Of a DNA stretch of 64,000 nt, positions 24,354 to 34,010 are shown one piece after another. Origin of the DNA: Auricularia sp. M13 (lineage: Eukaryota > Basidiomycota > Agaricomycetes > Auriculariales > Auriculariaceae); assembly GCA_037042915.1 (NCBI GenBank), contig CM073193.1, positions 7,378,001-7,442,000 on the forward strand. The letters run 5' to 3'. Position 1 is the stretch's first letter, and each line of letters opens with the position of its first letter. The notes under the pieces were generated by a model, which worked only from the letters and a program-made list of their open reading frames with translations, did no database searches and had not been told where the DNA came from. Both the position numbers and the translations under genes were made by a program.

Positions 24354-27210
24354 TCACTGCACGGGCGGCGGCTGGGCGAACGGGAGCTCGCTCTCGTATT
24401 CCATCATGACGTCGCGCTGCCAGTTCATCAGCTCGTCGCTGAGCGCGGTCATCTCGTCCACAAAGTGCGCGTGCAGGCCGCCGTCGACCGCCGCCAGATC
24501 TCCTCGCGCTGCATCTGGCCCTTGGCGAACGAGAACGCGCGCCGCTGCGCCCACTCGGCAGCCGCCGCGCGCCGGCGCGCCTCCTCCGTCTTGCCCGCGT
24601 GCAGGCGCGCGCGCTGGCCATCGGCGAACACTCGGGCGCGCTCCGCCGCGGCCGCCGCCGCGTCCTCGGCGCGCCGCGCAGTCGCCTCCACGAACTGAGC
24701 CGCACGGCGGGCTTCCGCGCGCGTGAAGGCGTCTTTCCTCGCCCGCTCGGCGTCGCGGAAGGCGTGCGCGCGTTCCTGCTGCGCCGCCTGGAACAACTGC
24801 TCGGGCGTTTGGATCGTGTTGAAGCCGGGCAGGCTGATAGTGGACGCCCGCCGGTTCTTGTTGCGCACCCGAAGACTGCCGGTCGCCCCTTGCGAACTGT
24901 CTTTGCGGTGGTTGTGGGGATCATGGGCGTTCAAGGACGCAACCATCGTCGCAGTGTTTGTGATGATGGGCAGTGCGACGCGCACGGCCGGCCGCTTCAG
25001 TATCGCCTGCGGGACCTGAAGAACCGTAAGTGGAAGGGCACCTCAGAGAACAACCGAACTCACAAATTCGACAGCGTCGGGCAAATAAAACGAGGATCGC
25101 CACCGCGAACGACTGTGGCGATTCCGAGCGCGCGACGATGTTGGCGAGTCGGTGTCGTAGGCCGGAGCGCTACGACGATATCGCGGGCTGGACGACTCCA
25201 TCGGGGCAGCATGCATGGGCGGTGGCTCTGGCGCGCGTGGCGGCGGCGGCGGCGGATGCGACTGGGGATGCAGCGGTCCCCGCGCCCGCGGCTCTGGAAT
25301 CTCCGCGCGCTGCCCATACGTTTCATTCGGCGTCGGCGCGCCGGCGCGTAAGAGCGCAATGCGCAGGCGCAAGGTGCCGATGACGTGCCTGTGCACCTCG
25401 GCGAGATGCACGAGCCGCGTCTGGCGCGCGATGAGCCGGTCCATATGCGCCGTCTTGGCCGCCTCGTACTCGCGCTCGAAGCGCGTCTGCGCCGTGATGC
25501 AGCGCCACGAGCGCGCGCCCTCGTTGTCCTCGAACGTCCGGCTACGCCGATCCTCGCCGTCGCGTCGTGCGAACTCGGCGTCGGCACTCCGCGCGTCGCG
25601 CTGCTCCTCCAGCGCGCGGAACCACCGCTCCCGCTCGTCCTCGGCGCTCTGGAAGAACGCACTCCGCTGTGCCTCAGCGGCATCGCGCTCGGCTTCGACT
25701 TGGGCAAAGTGCGAGGCAAAGAAGGCCATGTCGGACGAGCTAATCGTTGCTTGACGCAGTTGCAGTGCCGCAAACTGCTCCGAAGGTGACAGATGCGACA
25801 CTCCTGGGGTATCGGGAAAGTCTGCGAGGATATCTGGCAGTGGGGGCATTTCTTGCGGAGGTGACGGGCTACGACTAGGTGCGTTGGTTGAGCCACGCGG
25901 TTCAGTTGATGAATATACGCGTGCTGGCGATCGGGAGCGTGCGCGGCGGGAGGGGGTGGAGACGAGGATGGGCTGGGAAATGTGTTAATGTTCAGACCCT
26001 GCATGACGTCCGTGATACGTACGGATATAGGGTCTGTGCGAGGGAATGGAACCTGAAAGTTTGGTGGTGGCTGGGGTGCTGTGGGTTCAACAAGGCTTGG
26101 CATAGGAAATTGCGGTCCTCCGCGTTCTAGGATGGAATCTTCATCGGGAAGGCCGCGGGGAAGAATGACGGGCTGAAGGGAACGACATTAGCTAGGTGTT
26201 GCACTGTGGCGGAGGCGCGTCGTCAGGTTTCTCGGTGTGGGCGTCCTCAAGATCTACCGCAGATCGTGAGGCTAGCATTGTCCCGCACCAGGGGAGGTCA
26301 CACCACCGAGAAACCCGAGTCCCAAGGCCGACTCACAGAAATGGATTTTGTGCCGGGAAATCGTATGCGCAGGTCGTCGCTCGACTCGCTTACTGTCGGA
26401 GCGCTCACGTTGAACATCTGGGTTGCATGAGCACAAGCGATAGCATGAGCACAGATCTCACAGGTGTGCGGTTTCTCTCCGAGGATACTGTGGCGACCTC
26501 CATATTGAGCGTTGCACGCAAGTGCTCGAATTTCTCCTTCATGAGGGCCTCGAGCTTGGTCCATTCCTCCTGCGTCTCGTCCTCCTGCGCGGTGAAGAGC
26601 TTCTGGCGCAGGTCTGCGCACCACTGGGCGTGCCGCTCGCAGGCCTGGTAGAGCACGAGGAATTGCTGTTCTCGTCGCTCCTCGTCGCGATCGAAGACGC
26701 GCTCGCGGGCCTCCTCGTTGGTGTTGAAGGTGTCCTCGAGCAGCTGCTCCTGCGCGGAATACTCGGCGCCGCGGGCCTCCTCGTCCGCAATGAACTGCGA
26801 GTGCAGGTCGCGCATGGCGAGTCGGAACGCGTCCTCGCGCTCGCGGTGGGGCTGGTATCGCGCCTGCTCGCCGTCCTCGTACTGGGCCCTGCGCTGCTCT
26901 CGGGCGGCCTCGAACGCACTCCAGCGCTGGGCCTGCGCCCGGGCGAACGAGTCCTGGACAGCATCGTCATGCTGCTTTTCGTCAACGGGCTTGGTGGCGA
27001 GCACGGGTAGGAAGCTGATGCCGCGATGGTTAGCGTCGGGCGAGTAACGTAGGACCTAAGGCCGGTATGTGACTCGCCTCGACCACCTGAAGGGATTTCG
27101 TCGTGAACGGGTCGTCATGTGCGCGTGATGAGAAGAGAAAGCGGCCCTGGGCGGTGATGACGGCCGCCTCGTGGCGAGCTGTCGCTTGCACGCTTCGGAT
27201 GAGCGTAAGA
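24354..27210 (-). CDS. Long Arg/Glu/Ala-rich coiled-coil protein with three repeated blocks
   Basis: I know no named family. Several exons join into one chain. The junctions read are AAT-TTT before GTGAGT near 25070, GTACGT to CCCAG near 26000, and GTGAGA to ACCCAG near 26450. Three coiled-coil blocks of 100-150 residues share a spacing of aromatic Phe/Trp among Arg and Glu: block 1 with RWSAFEAAREQRRAQYEDGE, block 2 with RSAFFQSAEDERERWFRALE, block 3 with ERAHAFRDAERARKDAF. Between them lie Pro/Ser/Arg-rich linkers (SRSPSPPQEMPPLPDILADF). The tail ends in ELMNWQRDVMMEYESELPFA. A one-base loss near 24485-24500 (TGG then GCG in the expected frame) is needed to reach that tail. The first exon is uncertain: upstream of 27010 the frame continues as VLRYSPDANHRGISFLPVLA and probably further. 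The role is unknown, and a structural or scaffold role is only a guess. Confidence 0.62.
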
Positions 27211-27548
27211 AACTGTCAGCCTGCGGAACCAATTCGACGCCGTTGTCCTTGTTCCACCCATCGACACTGCTTCACGGGGCCTTCATGCGGTTTGAGCAAC
27301 CCATATGCGGAAAATTGTTACAGAGTGAAAAAAAAAATTAGCCCTGACTATCCGGCGCATTGATAAATCAGGTAAATACGGTTTTCATGGAGAGTCTGTG
27401 AAAGTCAGGAGCTGTACATATCCGCACAGCGTCTGTTGTATCTTACAGGTTGCTAGGGCCAGCGCAAGTCCTTCGCGGGATCAGTTGTGCAAGACCGATC
27501 GCGACAGCGGAGCGTAAATACGCGTTGTGCATCTTCTCTCTTAACACC
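27211..27548. other. Intergenic between divergent genes
   Basis: Holds an A10 run near 27330 and no coding pattern. It should contain the promoters of the coiled-coil gene (minus) and the membrane-protein gene (plus). Confidence 0.4.
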
Positions 27549-28407
27549 ATGTCGCGCCGACACACCGAACTCAAGCCGCTCGCCTGTGCGTCGACTTTCA
27601 GCATTTACTCCCCCGCCAACCGCGTGCCCAGATGAGCTGCCTGCGGCCCCCAAACTGGCGGTCGACAACTGGCTTGCGCGTCTGCAGGCCATTGCGATCA
27701 TCGTTTGTCGCGTCTCCCTGCTGGTATTCGTTGATTACTGAACGGGACAAGACAGTCCTATTTGCTGGCGTTCAGTCCCAGCTGCTCGGCAGCCTGCCCG
27801 AGGACAGGCACCGCGGCTCGGACGTCGCGCTCCGTTTCTTTGCATACGGCGGCCTCTTTCTCAACTTAGGCGGCACACTCTCCGCCGTCCTGCTTCTGCT
27901 GGCCATAACATCGCTGCCGGTGTCCGCCCGACACCTCTACATCTTCTGCCCGCACTCCTACCCACGCCAGATGTTCCGCTCAGCGATTCCGACCCAGACC
28001 CCGCACGCGACGCAGGCGAGATCCAAGACATCCTGCTGCACCGCGACGGCGACGTGCGACTTCTGCGCGCCTTCGGGATTGCACGCGGCTGGGACCTCGT
28101 CATGTTCCATTGCATCGTGTCCTTCATCCTCGGCTGCGTCTTCACCTTCATCCAGATCGCCTTCACCGCATGGATCGCCGAGCGCGTGCTCGCCGCCGCG
28201 CTCATTCTCCCCACCGCCCTGTTCGGAGTGTGTCCGCCGCTATACGTGTTCTTCTTTCTCATGGGCCCGCACAAATGTCCCGAATGCGCTGCAGAGGTAT
28301 GTCTGCGGATCTGTCGTCGCCTTCAGTTCGTTGACGGCAGCAACAAGCAGGCGCGCGCCGCCCAAGACCAGTATACCCGATCGCGAAGTCATACCATTGA
28401 AATGTAA
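27549..28407 (+). CDS. Multi-pass membrane protein of unknown function
   Basis: Short N-terminal exon MSRRHTELKPLA, a 46-nt intron (GTGCGT to GCCCAG), then AAPKLAVDNWLARLQAIAII and a second intron (GTTTGT to GACAAG, 49 nt). Hydrophobic segments follow: FFAYGGLFLNLGGTLSAVLL, then an acidic loop (PLSDSDPDPARDAGEIQD), then a long membrane block around MFHCIVSFILGCVFTFIQIA and ALILPTALFGVCPPLYVFFF. The end has a CPEC pair and a basic tail to 28407. About four membrane passes are expected. Between LLLLAI and the acidic loop the frame changes without a splice signal that I can see, so a lost base near 27905-27930 is likely. The layout resembles a common uncharacterised family of mushroom membrane proteins, but I cannot name it. 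Confidence 0.7.
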
Positions 28408-28635
28408 CCAAACTGTTAACCAACCACAAGACGTTTGTGAAATGGCATCAAATCATCTCTTTGCCTGCTCAAGCCTCACGCGATCAAGCTCAAGCACCAA
28501 ATCGATTAGTGTATCAAAATATCTATCCCATGATTTTAGTCAGTAGCCGGGCGATACCACCGAGCAGGTCTATGCAATTCAGAAAACAGCAAGAGATGGC
28601 TCGCCGCAAGACATCGAAAGGTTACAGTAGCTGAG

Positions 28636-29985
28636 TTACTGTGCCTTCTGCTCGCGAGCCTGCTTTTTCAGTGCACGAGCCCGGATGCCAGAGTTGGTGC
28701 GGAGGGCAAGACGCGTCCAGAGGCCGCGGAGGTCCAGCTGCTCGAGCATGAGGTCCATGAGTGCATGCGACCAGTACGGGGTGTAGGCCGAGCGCGTCCC
28801 GGTGCTTCCGTGCAGGCGCAGGGCGGCGCGGACGAATGCGCGCGGTGTGGGCACCATGAGGCTGGAGCGGCGAATCTTGCTCATGCTAGAGACCTACGAG
28901 CGACGAATCAGAGTGTTACTAAAGCATTGAAAAAAATGGGAGAGCACGAACGACGTAGAAGGTGTTGATCACGCGCGCGTCGATCTTGGCGGGCTTGAGT
29001 TCCGCGGCAAGGGAGGCGTTCCAGGAGACGAGGAATGCTTTGGAACCAGAGTATGTCGCGAGAAGCGGTGTCGGCGTCGAGGCGAACGAGCTCAGGGTCA
29101 GGATGAGAGCCTTCTCCTTGCGCGCAAGCATGCTTGGAAGTATGGCGCGGGTTGTGCGGAGCGTTCCCAGAACGTTGATGCCGACAATCGCAGACAGCTC
29201 ATCGAGCGGTGTCGTGGCAAAGGACACGGGCATGTCGTGCGAACGTCCGACATTATTCACTGCAAAATTGTTTAAGAAACGGTGATTATGAAGACATTCA
29301 GCCGCGCGTACCGAGGACACGGATATCCAGCTCGGCGGCGGCGGCACGCAGGGCTCATAGTCGGCGTCGGTGGCCGTCTCGTAATTCAGCGCAATGGAGC
29401 GAGTCTGAATGCCAGGATATTTCTTAGCTGGACGACCCGTCAGCGTCTCGATTTCTCAATAGCGGAGGAAACAGAGACAATAACCGATTTCTTCTTCAGC
29501 GGCTTGGAGCTTGGCTTGAGTGCGGGAAACGAGGAGCACGTTGAAGCCCTTCCAGCCAGTTGGAAGGCAAACTCGCGTCCGATACCATCGGTGGCGCCAG
29601 TGACGACTGCATTGGCGTGAGCGACGCGTAGATACGCGTGTCTGCAACGGGCTCACCAGCCCAGGCTCCCTTCTTTGCGCCGTATTTGCCCAACTAAGCA
29701 GGGATAGCAGTCAGCCAGGCGCTCTCAGCGAGCCCATTAATGACGCACGTTTTCCCCAGGCAGAACAGTCAGCTGAAGAATCAGACGAACAAGACTGAAG
29801 ACGAGGCGGAGGACTCTGAAGATGCCAGTGGCGAATATGAAGAATGTTGTGAAGGGAAAGAGCGTGGCTGGGCAGAGTCATGACAGGGCCGTGCATGCGC
29901 TGGTCCACGTACAAAGCACCAAGGCAAGCACTCTCGGGTTGAGCAGCGCGCTATACGGTGGCGTGCCGGTTGGTGCTGGTGCCAT
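28636..29985 (-). CDS. IFA38: Very-long-chain 3-oxoacyl-CoA reductase
   Basis: ER enzyme that reduces 3-ketoacyl-CoA with NADPH, the second step of each very-long-chain fatty-acid elongation cycle. It starts at 29985 (MAPAPTGTPPYSALLNPRVL). The first intron (GTACGT to GCCCAG) leads into a hydrophobic segment TLFPFTTFFIFATGIFRVLR. Two further introns bring LGKYGAKKGAWAVVTGATDG, which contains the nucleotide-binding TGxxxGIG. Next come FNVLLVSRTQAK, the NNVGRSHD motif, and the catalytic Tyr-x-x-x-Lys as ATYSGSKAFL. The C-terminal region SALMDLMLEQ-like and the end KKQAREQKAQ agree with the YBR159W/HSD17B12 branch of the SDR family. The N-terminal membrane anchor and length of about 340 residues are as expected. 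It lies tail to tail with the upstream plus-strand membrane-protein gene. Confidence 0.93.
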
Positions 29986-30802
29986 CTTGCTTCACTGGCA
30001 GAGACTCAGAGGCGGCCGATTTGCTCCCGCCGCGCTCACGCACATCGAGTCCTGACTCCTAAATTCGCGCCTCTTGACGCGCTCCCGCTGCCTCAGGACG
30101 GAACGGACAGCGTAATTCGCGGATGGACGTCATTCTCGCGCATATTGGCCTGGACGTTCGCTTCGCCGGGATCCTCGTCAGCGCCGTTGCCGCGTCGTCG
30201 GACGCGAATCGACCGGCCCTAAAGACGCCTATAAAACCTGGTCGGGGGACGGCTCCGGCCTTTCTCATCTTACAACCACGATCTTCCAACCAAGGTGCCG
30301 CCGCGCCGCTCTCACGCTGCGGCGCCATGGGGAAGAACAAGAACAACCGACGGTGATCTAATACCCGCGACGCTCTGTTTGCATGGCTTCAGCGGGCTTC
30401 GCTTTCCCCGCATATTTTTCATAGTCGCATCCTTGTCCACCATTATCGCTCCACGTATCTACCTGCGCACCGTGCAGCCTTCAATACATTGCTGGTCCAC
30501 CATGCTCGATGACGCTTGCGCAAGCCACTTTGCATCTGGCCCTCAACGGCATAGTCGTTTTTTTCCCACTTCAATTTGGGCCTGCTACCCTCTGCATCTG
30601 CCTGGGCAACGATCCGATCGCTCTGCTTGTGTGCCTCAGGAGCACCTGTCTACCCGCTCCATGGCATAGCAGCCAAAGATCCTCGTACTGCCCACAGGTC
30701 AAATTAATTGCGGCGCGACTGCCGCTAGGGTATATAAGCAGGAGATCTTGCCACTCCCATAACTCCTCGCACATCAACGCCTCGACGAGACTCACTACTG
30801 CA
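29986..30802. other. Divergent intergenic region
   Basis: Separates the ketoacyl-CoA reductase (minus) from the capsule-type glycosyltransferase (plus). A TATA box sits close to the latter. Short open frames here, including one starting at 30509 that runs into the downstream gene, look like 5' UTR rather than coding sequence. Confidence 0.45.
30731..30737 (+). promoter_or_regulatory. TATA box (TATATAA)
   Basis: TATATAA in the context GGGTATATAAGCAG, 66 nt before the ATG at 30803. Position and sequence fit a core promoter for the glycosyltransferase gene. Confidence 0.6.
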
Positions 30803-32085
30803 ATGCCCTCTACCATCTTCGCGCCCATGTCGTCCGAGCTCGTGCCGAGGGCTCGCACAAACTGCTGTCGCACCGACGAGGAGATAGTCGCCTATATCTT
30901 ATCCTACCGTCCCGTCTCAGGCACCAAGAATATCTGGACATTCTGGGACAAAGGCTGGCATGCCATGCGTCCATGGGTTCAACGCTGCGTGATTGCGTGG
31001 GCCCGCCGGCTCGACTCCGCATGGGAGATACGCGTCCTGGACGCTGTTCCTGGCTCGCCACACAACGTCTCACATTTCATCCCTGCCGATCTGTTACCCA
31101 ACACGTTCGGCCAAATGCGCGGACGACACGCAGGGCAGCATAAATCCGACCTGGTTCGCTTGCCTCTGCTTTTCGAGCACGGCGGCGTTTGGTGAGGCGG
31201 CCGCCACGTAGTATCCGCCACCAGCGAACTATATATTGATTACATTTTTAATTCTCAGGCTCGACGCTGGTCTGTTCCTGCTGCGCGACCCGGAGGATTT
31301 CTGCTGGCGCGATATCGTCGACCCGAGCAGTCCCGCGGAAGTCTACTCTGTCACACCGGGGTTGACGGCAGACCCATCAGCAATGGCTTCTGGCGTCGCT
31401 CCCAGGGAACCGTTTCCTGCAGCTTTGGCACGCCGTCTTTCTTGAAATCTGGCAGAACCGGGTCACGTCGTGCGGGAGCGGCGAGCACGCGCTCCTGTCG
31501 CACCTTGGGGAGTTTGTGCTGCCATCGACGTACAAGGTGTTTGAGAAGATCTTGACGTCGAGCGGGCTGAAGGACTATCTGTGCCAATGGGAGGCAGCGT
31601 CGCGCGTGCTGTCGTTGATCGACCCCGCGATCGGCTGGGACGGGCCCGCGTACCTCGCGCGACACGTCCGCCTTCTCGACATAGACCAGTTCTTCCTGCA
31701 CAACATCCTCACCAACTTCGCGGGCGATCGCCAATTTGCGCTGTTGAGTCTCCCGCGCGTCGCGGGCGCCGATCCCGAGCAGGCCGCCGCCAAGCAGTTC
31801 GTCGAGACCCTCTTGCTCCGCGCCGCCATGGTCAAGAACAGCCAGGGATACATGCCCGAACCCGTCCAGCTCGCCACCATCTGGGACCGCGAGGAGAACG
31901 AGAATGCAGACGCTGCGCCGGGGACCTGGGCCGAGTACCTGAGGTGGGCCAGTGTGCATCTCACGTCGACAAGAGCGATAGTGCCCTTGAGCAGCGACCA
32001 GATGAAGGCCATCGCACCCAAGAGGGTATGGGTCTCTGGAGTGCTAGAGCCAATTTGTAGCGATGATAAATGTGTTACTATGTAA
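30803..32085 (+). CDS. Capsular-polysaccharide-synthesis-type glycosyltransferase
   Basis: The first exon ends in GGV and splices over 31192-31258 (GTGAGG to TCTCAG) to give the family signature KSDLVRLPLLFEHGGVWLDA, the GT-A nucleotide-sugar site of the Caps_synth group. Before it stand TKNIWTFWDKGW and the strand WEIRVLDAV, also typical. After it the chain continues with LFLLRDPEDFCW, FLQLWHAVFLEIW and a long helical C-terminal half ending at 32085. Around 31345-31400 the frame changes. A 44-nt intron (GTCTAC to CATCAG) is possible and keeps phase, but a sequence error is an equal alternative. I see no signal anchor, so it may be cytosolic or membrane associated. Similar genes are scattered in mushrooms; the product is unknown. 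Confidence 0.83.
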
Positions 32086-32221
32086 TCATCGCCTATATGT
32101 CGCCGCTCCATATGTAGAATCAGTAGATGCATACTGAACTTACAACATAATTAACTAGTACGACCAGACTTCTTCAACTATATCATTTTGCACTAAAAAC
32201 TTGTTCAATGTGATTTTTTTT

Positions 32222-32322
32222 TCATTGATTCGAGTTAAATATTGAAATAATGGACCCTCGGCCTGCTCAAAACAAGGATTTGACAGTGGTAGACCTCATT
32301 CACGTTGAACATTGAGCAGGCC
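32222..32322 (+). repeat. Shortened duplicate of the LINE segment at 32702-32914
   Basis: Shares three blocks in order with 32702-32914: TCATTGATTCGAGTTA, CTCGGCCTGCTCAAAACA, and CATTCACGTTG followed after one changed base by an ATTGAGCAGGCC-type end. About 110 nt of the longer copy are absent. Within it, 32260-32322 is bounded by the perfect inverted repeat GGCCTGCTCAA / TTGAGCAGGCC. Confidence 0.75.
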
Positions 32323-32701
32323 AGGATAACCGCGCTCGCTATGCTTGGCACAAATCGCACGGGCCTGACTCCATATCATCTTCGGATGGTACACATGGCC
32401 TGTACACAGTCAATTCTCACATTTGCATCTACAGTGTGGTATGCCGCCGATGAGCGCCACACAACAAGGGTTGGGAAGTTGGAGGTCGTGCTCCGTCGCG
32501 CTATGCGCCACATTCTGGGAGCGTTTAAGACGACGCCAACGGACATTCTCAACCTGGAGGCCTCTATCCCTCCGCTGGCATTGACGCTCAATATGCGAAA
32601 TGAGCGTGCAGCCATCAGATTTGCATCATTCCCACCTGAACACCCCAAACTGGGTTGTTCACGTGGAGCGTTGTGACCTTTTTCAACCCCCGCGAGATGA
32701 C

Positions 32702-32914
32702 TCATTGATTCGAGTTACCCGGAAATATTGAACTCCATGGGATGAGCCGGTCGATACATGGGCCCGAGCGGCGCACTCGGCCTGCTCAAAACATGCGCCT
32801 CGCATCACAGCTGCACAGGACTCCAGAGGCTCTCCTTGTCTACACTGACGGGTTTGAGGCTCTGGTGGATTATTGACTGCGGCAGAAACATTCACGTTGC
32901 AGATTGAGCAGGCC
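32702..32914 (+). repeat. Longer copy of the repeated LINE segment with inverted ends
   Basis: The right-hand part, 32779-32914, is bounded by the same perfect 11-nt inverted repeat GGCCTGCTCAA / TTGAGCAGGCC. The left half reads as LINE coding sequence. The RNase H reading is interrupted inside it and resumes just after its right end. Confidence 0.7.
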
Positions 32915-33639
32915 TAGTTGAGGGGGCACGCGCGGCAGTGCAAATTGCGCGCAGGCCGGATGTACAAGCTACTCACATTTATTTCTTTGCAGATAATGAT
33001 GCCGCTGTTGGGCGCATCGCCTCGTTGGCCCCCGCCTCTGGTCAGATCTTTGCTGTTGCATTCTCTGCTTGGGTCCCTGGGCACGAGGGTGTGCGGGGAA
33101 ACGAGGCATCAGACAAGATTGCGAAGGGCGGGGTGAGGCGGCCACCCTCCCTCCCAGTCTCGTTGACCAGGACCCGCGCGCGGCGCGATTCCTCGGTCCG
33201 TCTGCTCAGCACATGGCGCGCAGCTTGGCTGGCGAAGGTTCGGCGCGACACGTTTGCGCCGGCAAATCGCTTCCCTCCCAGTACTCGCCCCACACCACAC
33301 CTGAAAACGCTCGACAAGTCTACATTCGCACGGCTACTGCAGTGCCGAACTGGACATGCGTTTACCGGGGAGTACTACCGGGCTATCGACAAACCCGAGC
33401 GCGGGCTCGCATGCACGTGCGGGGTGCCTCTGCAGACGCGTGACCACTTGCTGGTTGGGTGCCCGGATTTGGAGCGGTATCGCGCGCCCCTCCGTAGAGT
33501 CTCACCGATGCTGATTGTGGCGGATCTGCTCGGAACGAGGGAGGGGCTGACTGCGACGGCCAAGTTTATCCATGCAAGCGGTGCATTTCTGAAGCCCGCT
33601 GGCGAGGACGCTGCACCGGCAGATGACTGAGGGCGCGCC

Positions 33640-34010
33640 TTCGGCGCGCCGCGCCCGCCCCCCCTCCCCACCCCGCCGACATTCTCCTTTCCCAAAACGG
33701 TCTATTATATACATACACCCCCGATCGAGACACACCCCATCATCCATAGATCGTGCGGGCTACTAGTCTGTGAAGAAGGTGACAAACCATACGTTCTACA
33801 TTGTTTCGGTTCCCGGTTTCATTTGATCATACCCCCTGCCCCATGGTCTCTTAGGATAATGCGGCGCTGCGTCTTGGCTCAATTATCTGTAGCCTGTTGC
33901 AGAATCCAAAATTGATTCATCATCAGCAGGCCAGGATAAAGGGGCGGAACCAAACGCGGTATTTTCCGAGCTGAAATTTTCGTTCTCTGCTCCTCCACTC
34001 CTCCACCGCC
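33640..34010. other. LINE 3' end and NOG2 promoter
   Basis: After the LINE stop and hairpin comes a C-rich stretch with TATTATATA near 33702, then the putative right target-site repeat at 33925-33939. The last 70 nt before the NOG2 ATG are its promoter or 5' UTR. Confidence 0.4.

Larger units (their letters stand above)
32222..33924 (+). mobile_element. 5'-truncated, decayed LINE (non-LTR retrotransposon) with RNase H
   Basis: Remnant of a LINE carrying the end of its reverse-transcriptase protein and an RNase H domain. At 32315-32676 the region after the RT palm is read (ITALAMLGTNRTGLTPYHLR, then EASIPPLALTLNMRNERAAI). Degenerate coding follows (DSLIRVTRKY, then LLVYTDG, the first strand of RNase H). 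From 32917 the RNase H resumes (EGARAAVQIARRPDV, ADNDAAV, WVPGHEGVRGNEASDKIAK), followed by a C-terminal zinc knuckle CTCGVPLQTRDHLLVGC and the stop at 33630. Several stops and frame changes show it is dead. A G/C hairpin (GGCGCGCC twice, 33632-33650) follows the stop. A 15-nt direct repeat AGCAGGCCAGGATAA at 32315 and 33925 brackets the copy and may be its target-site duplication. The tail lacks a long poly(A). Confidence 0.8.
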
